A stretch of DNA of 64,000 nucleotides from Megaustenia siamemsis (GCA_032433765.1 JAVIAB010000139.1:45390190-45454189), one strand, 5' to 3'. Positions 30,648-42,055 are shown, numbered from the stretch's first letter. Notes: generated from the letters alone by a model not told the origin. Made by a program: numbers and translations.

Positions 30648-31243
30648 GTAAACTACCTGGGACATACTATAACCAGTGATGGAAAATGTAACATCGAAAT
30701 AAACAAAAGAATAGGTATGACAAAAAGTAATTTTAATGCCATGAAAAATATACTAACAACAAAACAAATATCAGCAGGGCTGAAACTAAGAATGGTAAAA
30801 TGTTACATCTTCTCAATATTTCTGTATGGTGTAGAAACATGGACATTAGACAAGAAAACACAACAGAAAATTGAAGCCTTTGAAATGTGGATTTATAGAA
30901 GAATAGGTAGAATTGGATGGAAGGAAAAGATAACAAACGATGAAGTTTTAAAACAACTGAAAATAAAAAGAGACCTACTAAATACAATTAAGACAAGACA
31001 AATGAAATTTTTGGGGCATGTTAAAAGACACAACAGCCTACTAAAAGTAATATTGGAAGGGAAAATACAAGGTAAAAGAGGCAGAGGCAGACCAAGACTA
31101 ACATGGACGAGTAACATCAAAAGATGGACAAGTCAATCTATGACAACCTGCACCATCAAAGCAAGAAACAGAGTGGAATGGCGATCCATGGTAGCCAACC
31201 TTCGTTGCGGAGAAGGCACTCACTGATGATGATGATGAGTAAT
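30648..31243 (+). pseudogene. RTE-1 copy, 5'-truncated, 3' half nearly intact
   Basis: Begins at NYLGHTITSDGKC and remains open from about 30717 to the stop at 31224-31226. It encodes LKLRMVKCYIFSIFLYGVET, FEMWIYRRIGRIGWKEK, FLGHVKRHNSLLKVILEGK, KRGRGRPRLTWTSNIKRW and NLRCGEGTH. A (GAT)n tail follows (31226-31240). This is the thumb and C-terminal tail only, without RT palm motifs. The clean frame suggests it is young. Confidence 0.88.
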
Positions 31244-31330
31244 ATAAAATAGTGCAATGGTCAATACTGCACTGAACACCATGTAATATGTAGTGTTCGT
31301 AATAAAATTAGTATATACACAATGCAGATT

Positions 31331-31592
31331 GGGAGCCGCGATAGCTCAGTGGTTAGTGAACTGGACTACAAAGGACAAGAGGTAGGGTTCGATCCCTACC
31401 GACGGTTGCCGGTTCACCCAGCCGTTAATGGGTACCTGATTTTTTTCTTGGAAAGTAAAGCGGCACGGGCGTAATACCGACCACATTACCCCAAAAATCA
31501 TGTGCCGAAGGTCTGTAAAATTTATGGTCACTAACACGATATTACCTATACGCTACTTGGCGTGACGGGGGTACTTTACTTCTTTTTTTTTT
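31331..31592 (+). mobile_element. SINE-A copy 2
   Basis: Head GGGAGCCGCGATAGCTCAGT, B-box GGGTTCGATCCC, core GGTTCACCCAGC and 3' end CTACTTGGCGTGACGGGGGT with a T-rich tail. Flanked by ACAATGCAG at 31319-31327 and 31593-31601, a 9-bp duplication that extends imperfectly to 13 bp. Confidence 0.92.
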
Positions 31593-31601
31593 ACAATGCA
31601 G

Positions 31602-31864
31602 TTTGATAACATGAGTTGTGGCTTTACAATGTCCCTGAACTACTGGGTGCTCGTTGTGTCTTGTACCTAGAGAATATGGCTTCAGCGCTAATTCCTTTTT
31701 TCCATGGCACTTAATGGTTAATGTAAACAATGTCACCTATTACTTTTCCAGGAAAAATGTCGGTTTCTCATTTTGAAAGAAATTGTATCTCCGAAGGCTA
31801 TCCATCAACGAAATTTTTTTAACGATGTAAGGGACATAATCAAAGAAAATCATTCTTTGACAAA
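31602..31864. other. Intergenic, no feature recognised
   Basis: Nothing supported. Confidence 0.4.
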
Positions 31865-31876
31865 ATAAACAAGAGT
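31865..31876 (+). repeat. Target-site duplication of RH-2 copy 2, left
   Basis: ATAAACAAGAGT, identical to 32597-32608. Confidence 0.9.
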
Positions 31877-32596
31877 TATTGTGTTATTGAGTTATTTGCG
31901 AGTCATCATCATTGCACTCCGAACATGTCCATAGGTGCTCAGATCCCCTCCTCAGAAATTCCCTCAGTGTCCAGCGTCTGACGACTCCAGTTCTTTGTTG
32001 GTTGATAAGTATTCTTACACGGCCACTAAGTTTCTCATTTCTGGCTGTGCCCAACTTAACTCCCATTTCCATCATCCGAAGAAGTGACGTGGATCTGTGT
32101 TTGTCGAAGTCATGTGCTCTTCCCACATCTCGGAGGGCATTGATGATGTCCGCCCGATCCATTGGTTGCCCGTTCTCAACGACAGCGCAGCTAGCCAACC
32201 TGTCCGCCCTTTCATTTCCCCGTACTCCCGCATGTCCAGGGACATAGACAAAGGTGACCTTACGTATTTTGGATTTCTGCAAAGACTCTACCTATTGCAT
32301 GCGTACAGAGCCCGCCTCCACTTTTTTTTTATCATGCTCATCGAATCACTCAGTATACATGCGTGGGTGTAGTCTTGTGACTCTAACCATTTGAATGCCT
32401 TGATCACTGCCATCACCTCCATTGTCATGCTACTCGTGGCCATGACATATGCACCACTGTCTACCTTGACTATTCTGCCTGCCAAGCGCGCTGTAAATGC
32501 CCATGCACATCTTTGGTGTCGTCTTACAGATTCGTCTGTATAGATGACTGCATCTTTCTCATCGGTGTTATCGCAGATGAGACCGTTGACCTCAGC
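31877..32596 (-). pseudogene. RH-2 copy 2, 5'-truncated
   Basis: The minus strand contains the RNase H end of RH-2: TMEVMAVIKAFKWLESQDY, LSDSMSMIKK, then in a second frame (32282-31884) VPGHAGVRGNERADRLASC and WTCSECNDDDSQITQ. The start is within the GLICD region. An exact 12-bp duplication ATAAACAAGAGT flanks it at 31865-31876 and 32597-32608. One frameshift occurs at a homopolymer near 32320-32330. Confidence 0.9.
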
Positions 32597-32608
32597 ATAA
32601 ACAAGAGT
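32597..32608 (+). repeat. Target-site duplication of RH-2 copy 2, right
   Basis: ATAAACAAGAGT, identical to 31865-31876. Confidence 0.9.
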
Positions 32609-33260
32609 ACAAGTTTACAAATGGGGACTGAAAGCAACACTATCAGCCACTAGAAAGTCAAAGCAATATTGTGGTTTATTTATTGCATACAGTCAATGAT
32701 ATAGTATGATGAAGCTTATAAGGTTAACGTAAACATTTATAATTGCGACAACTAATTTCTGACGCATTCTTCCTTTAATTTGTCAAATCTCAATTATTTT
32801 GTATATCTCCGAAAACTCTCTATTATATTTATATTATTTCCCGGTATCTTCTCTCCTGTTTAACTTTGTAAAGATCTTCATTATTTTGGCTCTGCGCATC
32901 TCTTCCTCAACTCCCAGTATTGGTGAGGTTGTTGATATAGAAGATCTAGTACTGCAGTCACTATGGGAATTAGCAAGATCCTATTTCTCCACCAGAACCC
33001 AGAAAATAAGGAAAGCAACTGCAAATGTTACATCAACTTCCTTTGTCTCCAAATATCCTTGTCGACAACGTTGTATTGGATCATCATCATCATTACCTTC
33101 ATCGTCATTACGATCATCCGTTCCTCCTCGGTTTTGTTTCCTCTTTCTTATGTTTTCCTTCAGTGTTGCTAACGCCTACATTTTGCTCAAACAGTCCTCC
33201 CTGTATATCTGTTCTCCGCTTCACCCAACCCCCCCCCACCCCCGCACTTTCTGATGCTCT
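32609..33260. other. Intergenic, no gene recognised
   Basis: Three overlapping short frames at 32799-33390 run into the 67-bp satellite and show no motif. C-rich stretch at 33229-33244. Confidence 0.45.
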
Positions 33261-33264
33261 CCTT

Positions 33265-35882
33265 TCCCTAACATCCTTATATACCATACCTTCACCAACA
33301 TTACATTGTTATCGCTCCATTAGTTTTGCCATCCTACCCTCACCTATATTCGATACCTTCACCAACATTACATTGTTATCGCTCCATTAGTTTTGCCATC
33401 CTACCCTCACCTATATTCGATACCTTCACCAACATTACATTGTTATCGCTCCATTAGTTTTGCCATCCTACCCTCACCTATATTCGATACCTTCACCAAC
33501 ATTACATTGTTATCGCTCCATTAGTTTTGCCATCCTACCCTAACCTATATTCCATACCTTCACCAACATTACATTGTTATCGCTCCATTAGTTGTGCCAT
33601 CCTACCCTAACCTATATTCCATACCTTCACCAACATTACATTGTTATCGTTCCATTAGTTTTGCCATCCTACCCTAACCTATATTCCATACCTTCACCAA
33701 TATTACATTGTTATCGTTCCATAAGTTTTGCCATCCTACCCTAACCTATATTCCATACCTTCACCAACATTACATTGTTATCGTTCCATTAGTTTTGCCA
33801 TCCTACCCTAACCTATATTCCATACCTTCACCAATATTACATTGTTATCGTTCCATTAGTTTTGCCATCCTACCCTAACCTATATTCCATACCTTCACCA
33901 ACATTACATTGTTATCGTTCCATTAGTTTTGCCATCCTACCCTAACCTATATTCGATACCTTCACCAATATTACATTGTTATCGTTCCATTAGTTTTGCC
34001 ATCCTACCCTAACCTATATTCGATACCTTCACCAACATTACATTGTTATCGTTCCATTAGTTTTGCCATCCTACCCTAACCTATATTCCATACCTTCAGC
34101 AATATTACATTGTTATCGTTCCATTAGTTTTGCCATCCTACCCTAACCTATATTCCATACCTTCACCAACATTACATTGTTATCGTTCCATTAGTTTTGC
34201 CATCCTACCCTAACCTATAATCCATACCTTCACCAACATTACATTGTTATCGCTCCATTAGGTTTGCCATCCTACCCTAACCTATATTCCATACCTTCAC
34301 CAACATTACATTGTTATCGTTCATTAGTTGTGCCATCCTACCCTCACCTATATTCGATACCTTCACCAACATTACATTGTTATCGCTCCATTAGTTGTGC
34401 CATCCTACCCTCACCTATATTCGATACCTTCACCAACATTACATTGTTATCGTTCCATTAGTTTTGCCATCCTACCCTAACCTATACTCGATACCTTCAC
34501 CAACATTACATTGTTATCGTTCCATTAGTTTTGCCATCCTACCCTAACCTATTCTCTATACCTTCACCAACATTACATTGTTATCGTTCCATTAGCTTTG
34601 CCATCCTACCCTAACCTATACTCGATACCTTCACCAACATTACATTGTTATCGTTCCATTACCTTTGCCATCCTACCCTAACCTATACTCGATACCTTCA
34701 CCAACATTACATTGTTATCGTTCCATTAGTTGTGCCATCCTACCCTAACCTATACTCGATACCTTCACCAACATTACATTGTTATCGTTCCATTAGCTTT
34801 GCCATCCTACCCTCACCTATATTCGATACCTTCACCAACATTACATTGTTATCGTTCCATTAGCTTTGCCATCCTACCCTCACCTATATTCGATACCTTC
34901 ACCAACATTACATTGTTATCGCTCCATTAGTTGTGCCATCCTACCCTCACCTATATTCGATACCTTCACCAACATTACATTGTTATCGTTCCATTAGCTT
35001 TGCCATCCTACCCTCACCTATATTCGATACCTTCACCAACATTACATTGTTATCGTTCCATTAGCTTTGCCATCCTACCCTCACCTATATTCGATACCTT
35101 CACCAACATTACATTGTTATCGCTCCATTAGTTTTGCCATCCTACCCTCACCTATATTCGATACCTTCACCAACATTACATTGTTATCGCTCCATTAGTT
35201 TTGCCATCCTACCCTCACCTATATTCGATACCTTCACCAACATTACATTGTTATCGTTCCATTAGCTTTGCCATCCTACCCTCACCTATATTCGATACCT
35301 TCACCAACATTACATTGTTATCGTTCCATTAGCTTTGCCATCCTACCCTCACCTATATTCGATACCTTCACCAACATTACATTGTTATCGCTCCATTAGT
35401 TTTGCCATCCTACCCTCACCTATATTCGATACCTTCACCAACATTACATTGTTATCGCTCCATTAGTTTTGCCATCCTACCCTAACCTATATTCCATACC
35501 TTCACCAACATTACATTGTTATCGCTCCATTAGTTTTGCCATCCTACCCTAACCTATATTCCATACCTTCACCAACATTACATTGTTATCGCTCCATTAG
35601 TTGTGCCATCCTACCCTAACCTATATTCCATACCTTCACCAACATTACATTGTTATCGCTCCATTAGCTTAGCCATCCTACCCTCCCCTATATTCCATAC
35701 CTTCACCAACATTACATTGTTATCGCTCCATTAGTTTTGCCATCCTACCCTAACCTATACTCGATACCTTCACCAACATTACATTGTTATCGCTCCATTA
35801 GTTGTGCCATCCTACCCTAACCTATACTCGATACCTTCACCAACATTACATTGTTATCGCTCCATTAGTTTTGCCATCCTAC
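33265..35882. repeat. 67-bp satellite, about 39 copies
   Basis: Unit includes GCCATCCTACCCTAACCTAT, ACCTTCACCAACATTACATT and GTTATCGTTCCATTAG. Period measured as 67 bp (for example 33328 to 33395). Diagnostic variants (CCTCACC/CCTAACC, TTCGATA/TTCCATA/CTCGATA, ATCGC/ATCGT, TTAGTTTT/TTAGTTGT/TTAGCTTT) occur in blocks, which suggests multi-unit duplication. Three units give 201 bp, so 66-codon frames are artefacts. It is the longest array in the window. Confidence 0.97.
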
Positions 35883-36384
35883 CATATGAGGGTTTTCCTT
35901 CCATTCTTCAATCGCGTTACTCCCTTCTGTTATTTAGACTCTCCAGCTTTGCTTAAAGCCACTCCCCATACATCCCACTATTTTCATCCACTCCCCCCCC
36001 CCCCCCCCCCCCCGCCCATCTAACAACAGAACGTCACTTTCCCCACGTGGCTTCTTCTTTCTTTTTTTCTCTTTTGCTTGTAAGCTACTTATTTGGAAGG
36101 TTATTAATATAATGAGGGAAAAAAGGGGGGGGGGGAGACTAGAAGCCTGGTTGGTGGATAATTAAGAGGGGAAGATCAAACCAAAAAAAAAATGAAATTA
36201 AAAAGAAACTGAGAAAAGAAGACCAAAACTTAGACACACTACAGTGAGGACTCGACTGCTGTACATTCTCAGACATAATATCGTTGATGCATTACGCGCT
36301 ATAGAACTGAGTTAGCTATAGCCTCAAAATGATATATAGAGATGCATGCAAAGCATCACATAGTTCACATTAATTAGTTTAGAT
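35883..36384. other. Intergenic with homopolymers
   Basis: Contains a C run of 21 (35993-36013) and a G run of 11 (36125-36135). No gene recognised. Confidence 0.5.
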
Positions 36385-36510
36385 CGATGGAATATTAGAA
36401 GCACTAGGAAATATAACAGCAGCAGAAGCGAACAGAAGAGCAAACGACCGCAAATTATATCTCCCCTCGACGCTGAAAGGCAAATGTGGAAGGAAAGTAC
36501 AAGAAGAAGA
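36385..36510 (+). pseudogene. RT-2 family extreme 3' end
   Basis: Encodes DGILEALGNITAAEANRRAN and DRKLYLPSTLKG, the conserved RT-2 terminus, followed by a CAAGAAGAAGAC tail. Confidence 0.75.
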
Positions 36511-36604
36511 CATTAATAAGTGTAAATGTCTGGAAAAATTGGCAGATAATTGTAGCACGTGGACTATATATATATATATATCTTTTTCATGCAAAGGAGT
36601 GACA

Positions 36605-36890
36605 TGGTCTCATGGTTGTCGAAGTCCTGTTACTTATCCGCACCTCGAAGGGCATTAATGACGTCTGCCTGATCTATTGCTTGACCATCTTCGGCGACAG
36701 CACAGCTAGACAGCCTGTCCGCTCCTTCATTTCCCTTTACTCTTGCATGTCCAAGAACATAGACAAAGGTGACTGCGTATCGTTGACTTCTGCAATGACT
36801 TTACCCACTGCCAGCGTACAGAGCCCGCCTCCGCGTTTCTGTTCATGCTCATGGAATCACTTAGTATCTAGGCGTATATTACAGGCCACC
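36605..36890 (-). pseudogene. RH-2 copy 4, old RNase H fragment
   Basis: Minus-strand remnants of the RNase H region of RH-2 (VPGHARVKGNE-like, DRLSSCAV-like, ADVINAL-like residues). More diverged than the copies at 27917, 31877 and 40835. No clear target-site duplication was found. Confidence 0.7.
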
Positions 36891-36949
36891 GCATTAGGTG
36901 GAATGGCACAAATATATAATATCGTGCTGTGACACTATACAGCTGTATA

Positions 36950-37065
36950 AGACATGAAGAAGTAGATATAAAAGTGTATGTGGCAGCTTAAGTAAATGAA
37001 AAACACAACAAAATTATACACGTTTCGACCACAGGTCTTCGTCAGGAAACAAGACAACAAATATC
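36950..37065 (-). repeat. Dispersed repeat with hairpin (copy 1)
   Basis: The minus strand reads CCTGACGAAGACCTGTGGTC then GAAACG, followed by AGCTGCCACATACACTTTTA. The same layout occurs on the plus strand at 37950-38075. GACC and GGTC can pair around a TGT loop. Unknown family. Confidence 0.5.
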
Positions 37066-37128
37066 AAACAAGCCCGTGTACATAGGTTTCTACTTGCCTT
37101 ACGTTAGAGCACCACCTGCACGTGGTTC

Positions 37129-37592
37129 GGGAGCCGCGATAGCTCAGTGGTTAGTGAACTGGCCTACAAAGGACAAGAGGTAGGGTTCGTTCCCAACCGA
37201 CGGCTTCCGGTTCACCCAGCCTTTAATGGGTACCGGATTTTTTTTCTGGGAAAGTAAAGCGGCACGGGCTGACCACATTACCCCAAACATCATGTGCTGA
37301 AGATGTGTAAAATGTATGGTCACTGACACCATATTCCCTATACGCCACTTGGCGTGACGGGTCACTAACACCATATTCCCTATACGCCACTTGGCGTGAC
37401 GGGTCACTAACACCATATTCCCTATACGCCACTTGGCGTGACGGGTCACTAACACCATATTCCGTATACGCCACTTGGCGTGACGGGTCACTAACACCAT
37501 ATTCCCTATACGCCACTTGGCGTGACGGGTCACTAACACCATATTCCCTATACGCCACTTGGCGTGACGGGGGTACTTTACTTTTTACTTAC
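37129..37592 (+). mobile_element. SINE-A copy 3 with amplified 42-bp tail
   Basis: Normal SINE-A head and core, but the 3' segment (GGTCACTAACACCATATTCC through GCCACTTGGCGTGACG, 42 bp) is present six times in tandem at 37318-37569 instead of once. Flanked by CACGTGGTTC at 37119-37128 and 37593-37602, a 10-bp duplication. The multiplication gives open 14-residue repeats on the minus strand without coding meaning. Confidence 0.92.
37318..37569. repeat. 42-bp tandem repeat, six copies, inside SINE-A copy 3
   Basis: Six near-identical units. The first has CACTGACACC and one has TCCGTATACG; otherwise they are the same. It lies wholly inside the SINE. Confidence 0.95.
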
Positions 37593-37679
37593 CACGTGGT
37601 TCATCGGAAGGAAATGAATCCGCGTACTGGTGTCTCTCTGACTTAACCTAAGAAGAAATATGTAAACCCGTAAAGTAAA

Positions 37680-37950
37680 GGTTCTCTCTACGCCTTGCTA
37701 GGTGTATGGAGAATATGGTGTTAGTGACGATATTTGTCTATGACTGCGGCACATTTTTGGTTGATATGGTCGGTATCACACCAGGCCGCCTTTACTTCCC
37801 AGAAAAATCACTGATACCCATTTTTAGCGGCTGGGTGAACCCCGGAGTCTTGTCGATCTGTAAAAAAAAAAAAGCCGCCACGTCTAGAGATCACTCCCGG
37901 ACCATTCTGATCAGGAAGCGAGCGCACTAACCACTCAGCCACCGAGGTTA
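37680..37950 (-). mobile_element. SINE-B, minus strand
   Basis: On the minus strand the head reads CTCGGTGGCTGAGTGGTTAG, then GGTCCGGGAGTGATC, an A/T run, the GGTTCACCCAGCCGC core and a 3' part ending near GCAAGGCGTAGAGAG. The head differs from SINE-A while the body is shared. Confidence 0.78.
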
Positions 37951-38075
37951 TTTGTTGCCTTTCTGTACTGATGAAGGCCTCTAACCGAAAAAGGTTTATA
38001 GCTTTGCTCTGTCTTCCCTTTAGTTAAGCTGCTACAAACATTTTTATGTTTGTTTTTCCACTATTTTATACTGCA
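37950..38075 (+). repeat. Dispersed repeat with hairpin (copy 2)
   Basis: Plus-strand counterpart of 36950-37065. CTGATGA at 37968-37974 and GAAA at 37987-37990 bracket AGGCCTCTAACC. A TTAAGCTGCTACAAACATTT segment follows. The stem is weaker than in copy 1. Confidence 0.5.
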
Positions 38076-38845
38076 CTGATTTGCCTGAATATATTTCTAA
38101 TCCTGCTACTTACAAAAAGATATGAACAATGTTATATGCTCAATCGTGCGCTCCCTTGTGTGTTTTATGCAAATATTGCTCTATTCATTCATGCAAATGT
38201 CTCCCTTCTCTCGCCTTCCTATACAATTCTCTAACGTGCACAAATCCTGCAGGCTGTATATCATTTGCCCTGTCTAGTGCACTACCTGACACATATCACA
38301 GAAACCACGGACCAGTATTACTGCAGGAAAGTACAACCTGTGTTAAATCAAGCTGAAAGGGGGCTAACTGTCGACAGCATAATCGATCCAAGAAACCGCG
38401 GGCTAGCTCTTCATATACAAATAAAATTCAATAGCCAAGTCTTTACAGGAACTTAATTGCAGAATGTAGAAACAGTTGGTGTAGTCATGGCAAACCAACC
38501 AGCAAGATAAGAACTGACGCCAGTGACACTAGCAAAGTGTTATTGGACTTTTACGAGTGTATACAAACTTCAAAGCGACTGGCGAGTTTACTAACGTTGG
38601 AATAATTCTTAAATAATTGACTGAATTGAACGGAGTATTTTTTGAAAGCTCAAACAAATGCCGAAGCTGGGAAGGAGAGTAAGTATTTCCGAGATGATGT
38701 ATGTGTTTACACATTTTTTTATAGTGTAAAGTAGTCGTAAATCACACAGTTACATATATGTCTTCTTATATATGTTAGCTGAAATAATAATAATAAATAA
38801 GAAGACGAATTATGAATCAAGCCGATTACCAGAGACTACATTCAT
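38076..38845. other. Intergenic, no gene recognised
   Basis: Overlapping short frames at 38046-38456 without motifs, and an (AAT)n patch at about 38785-38800. Confidence 0.45.
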
Positions 38846-38847
38846 CA

Positions 38848-39390
38848 TCATCAAGTACCGGGTCTGCTGGCGTAGATGATCATGTCTCTCCACAATTCTC
38901 GATCTCGACAGTTATTTATCATTTCTGTTGTTGACCTTCTGCCAAGCCATTCTCTTAAGCTGTCTGACATTTTTTCTCTTTGTTTTCCTCTATCTCATCG
39001 TCCCTCAATTTTCCTAGTTGTTACAATATATTCCAGTTGTACTCTTCTCATTACGTGGCCAAAAAATGATGATTGTTTCTTCCTAATATTGGAAATTGCC
39101 TATCTTTTTGCTTTGGCCTCTTTCAGAACGTTTTCATTACTCTTGTTAGCTGTCTTTGGTATTCTCAACATTCTTCTGTAAAAAGAGACTACATTACCTC
39201 TAACAAAACCTGTCCCCGATGTTACTTCCATTATTATTGTATCTTGTAAGCGGCCTTGTAATTGATGTTTCTGTCTGCCTCTCTTTCCGTTTATTTTTCC
39301 CGCTGCTACGATGTTATCAAATATTTTCTTGTGATCTGACCATAAAGGGTTATACTGTTTTCTAATGCGTTTTTTTTTTGTGTGCATCGC
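38848..39390 (-). pseudogene. RT-3 family fragment, minus strand, longest copy
   Basis: The minus strand carries a FYRRMLRIPKTANKSNENVL segment (frame 39387-39100), then out-of-frame coding for the GHVMRR-, EYIVTTRKI- and DHDHLRQ-like tail ending at a GATGATG 3' terminus near 38848. The upstream part also contains a VAAGKINGKRGRQKHQ string resembling a tail from a sibling copy, so the fragment may be rearranged. Confidence 0.68.
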
Positions 39391-39527
39391 CTTCTTTCAG
39401 TGCATTCTCTTCACTTTTTTTTTAGTTGTCTTTTTAGTTTTTTTTCTTTAGTTGTCTCTTTTATTAGCTTTTCACCACTTTTTTTTAGATGCTCTTGGAT
39501 GTCCAAAACGCTATTTTAGCTACCAGT
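39391..39527. other. T-rich transition into a tandem array
   Basis: Poly-T rich sequence with TTTTAGTTGTC-like motifs that prefigure the next array. Confidence 0.45.
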
Positions 39528-40085
39528 CACTCTTTTTTTAGCTGTTACCATTTATTAAAGCTGTTCGTCACTCTTTTTTTTAGCTGTTACCATTTATTAA
39601 AGCTGTTCGTCACTCTTTTTTTACCTGTTACCATTTATTAAAGCTGTTCGTCACTCTTTTTTAACTGTTACCATTTATTGTAGCTGCCCCCCGTTGCTCT
39701 TTTTTAGCTGTTACCATTTATTATAGAGAGAAAATACTGGATAGCTTGGTGTCATGGCATGGAAAACAGTCAACAACAGAACTGATACGATGCACTGCAG
39801 ATAGAAGATTGTGGGGGAACATGATCACCTACGCCAACTGGTATGGCACATGATGATGACCATTTATTATAGCTGTTCGTCACTCATTTTTAGCTGTTAC
39901 CATTTATTATAGCTATTCGTCACTCTTTTTTAACTGCCCGTCACTCTTTTTTAGCTGTCATAATTTATTATAGCTGTTCGTCACTCTTTTTTAGCTGTCA
40001 TCATTTATTATAGCTGTTCGTCACTCTTTTTAACTGCCCGTCACTCTTCTTTAGCTGTCCATCATTCTATTTTAGTTATGCCTCA
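39528..40085. repeat. ~42-48 bp minisatellite interrupted by an RT-4 tail
   Basis: Units share TTTTTTAGCTGTTACCATTT and TAAAGCTGTTCGTCACTC. About nine units in all, degenerate toward the right, with an RT-4 fragment at 39727-39858 between two units. Confidence 0.85.
39727..39858 (+). pseudogene. RT-4 family 3' end inside the minisatellite
   Basis: Encodes REKILDSLVSWHGKQS and an out-of-frame MITYAN-like end, followed by ACATGATGATG. It matches 44550-44685. ACCATTTATTATAG is found on both sides (39713-39726 and 39859-39872), but the array itself repeats that sequence, so it is not proof of a target-site duplication. Confidence 0.7.
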
Positions 40086-40197
40086 CTCTTTCTTAGCTGT
40101 CCACCACTCATTTTAGGTATTCATTATTCTCTTTAACCAAACTATTTGTAGCTATCACTATTTTAGCTGAACATCACCCTTTCTGTGCTACAAAAGA

Positions 40198-40664
40198 AGT
40201 AACGTTAGAAGAAAAGCGAGCTATTAATAAGACTATATTTATTCCAACGTTGTACTACCAGTGCCAGACCGGGACCTTAGACTCAAGAACTATTAGAAAA
40301 ATAACCACCACAGAAATTAAGTGTGTCAGACGCATGACAGGATACAGCTTGAGAGATAATATCAGAAACGAAGATTTACGAAAAAAAAAACATAAGGAAC
40401 GGAACCAGCTAATGAATACATAAAGTGACAACAGATCAAGTAGTACTGTGATGTGATAACAAATAAAGAACTAAATCTAACACAGCGATACGGGTACACC
40501 AGACCAAGAGGCCGACCAAGAAAAAGGTGGGTAAACGGAATACTTGAAATGCTCAGAGGTATAACAGCAGAGGAGGCCAATAGAAGAGCAAGAAACCACG
40601 AACCATATCTCCCCTCGTCACTGTATGGCAATGAGGAAGGGAAGAAAGAAAATCCCCCTTTTTA
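40198..40664 (+). pseudogene. RT-2 family copy, 5'-truncated
   Basis: Encodes EEKRAINKTIFIPTLYYQCQ, RTIRKITTTEIKCVRRMTG and YSLRDNIRNEDLRK, then after frame changes RPRGRPRKRWVNGILEML and GITAEEANRRARN. Same order as 17876-18494. Confidence 0.8.
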
Positions 40665-40822
40665 GTTAATTCTTTTTAGCTGAGCATAGCATTCTCAACA
40701 TTCTTCTACAGAACCACATGTATGTCGTTTAATCTTCTTGTCTGATCATTAAATGTCCACGATTCATTTCAACAGGACACGATAGGATCTGAGCAACATT
40801 GAGGAAATATTTTACCTTACTT
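40665..40822. other. Short spacer, no feature recognised
   Basis: Nothing supported between RT-2 and RH-2. Confidence 0.4.
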
Positions 40823-40834
40823 TTATTGACAGAA
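40823..40834 (+). repeat. Target-site duplication of RH-2 copy 3, left
   Basis: TTATTGACAGAA, identical to 42056-42067. Confidence 0.88.
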
Positions 40835-42055
40835 GCTGCCTTGAAGGTCATGGCAGCTGCCAACATCGAGCATAGGCTACTTACTCTTCTGTTCCAGGGA
40901 TTAGTCCTCGCACCTATCGAATATGCCCTGGCAATTCTTACTGTCAGTACGACTCAAATTGATAGGCTGGAGAAAATACAAAATGAAGCCATGCGCATTA
41001 TCCTGGGATGTACGAGGGACACTCCCTGTGTAGCAATGAGGTATCTTCTTGACTTTCCAACCATGGATGACAGAATCAAGATCTGGAGAGCACGAGCATA
41101 CCTGAAGATTAGTACAGATACAGAGCATCCATTGCAACACGTGCTCAACACAGAGAAAGGTGACAGGCTAAAAAGAGGCAAATCATGGGTGGGCCGAGCA
41201 GAAGATGTCATCAAACAGGTTTGTGGGCTTACCAATATCAGCGTTGGTGAGGAGTGGATACCGGTGCCTACGTCATTCAAGGGGACTTTCTCGTGTATTG
41301 TCACACTCGACAGGAAAAGTAGGGAACAGAACCCGGTCGTGGTTAATGTTGAGGTCAACGGTCTCATCTGCGATAAAACCGATGAGAAAGATGCAGTCAT
41401 CTAAACAGACGGATCTGTACGACGACACCAAAGAAGTGCATGGGCATTTAGAGCACGCTCGGCAGGCAGAATAGTTTACGAAGACAGTGGTGCATACGCC
41501 GTGACCACGAGTAGTATGACAATGGAGATGATGGCAGTGACCAAGGCATTCAAATGCTTAGAGTCACAAGACTACATCCACGCATGTATGCTGAGTGATT
41601 CGATGAGCATGATAAAAAAAAGTGGAGGCGGGCTCAGTACGCATGTAATGGGCAGAGTCGTTGCAGAAATCCAAAATACGTAAGGTCGCCTTTGTCTATG
41701 TCCCTGGACATGCGGGAGTACGGGGAAATGAAAGGGCGGACAGGTTGGCTAGCTGTGCTGTCGTTGAGGACGGGCAACCAATGGATCGGGCGGACATCAT
41801 TAATGCCCTCCGAATGTGGGAAGAGCACAGGACTTCGACAAACACAGATCCGCGTCACTTCTTCGGATGATGGAAATGGGAGTTAAGTTGGGCACAGCCA
41901 GAAATGAGACACTTAGTGGCCGTGTAAGAAGACTTATCAACCAACATAGAACTGAAGTCGTCAGTCGCTGGACACTGAGGGAATTGCTGAGGAGGGGATC
42001 TGAGCACTTATGGACATGTTCGGAGTGTAATGATGATGACCCACAAATAACTCAA
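40835..42055 (+). pseudogene. RH-2 copy 3, plus strand
   Basis: Longest RH-2 copy. The frame to 41404 has RLEKIQNEAMRIILGCTRDT, RIKIWRARAYLKI and GEEWIPVPTSFKGTF. A TAA at 41402-41404 replaces the tyrosine codon of the RNase H YTDGS motif. The domain continues as TDGSVRRHQRSAW, TMEMMAVTKAF, LSDSMSMIKK, then after frameshifts VPGHAGVRGNERADRLA and WTCSECNDDDPQITQ. Flanked by TTATTGACAGAA at 40823-40834 and 42056-42067, an exact 12-bp duplication. Confidence 0.9.
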
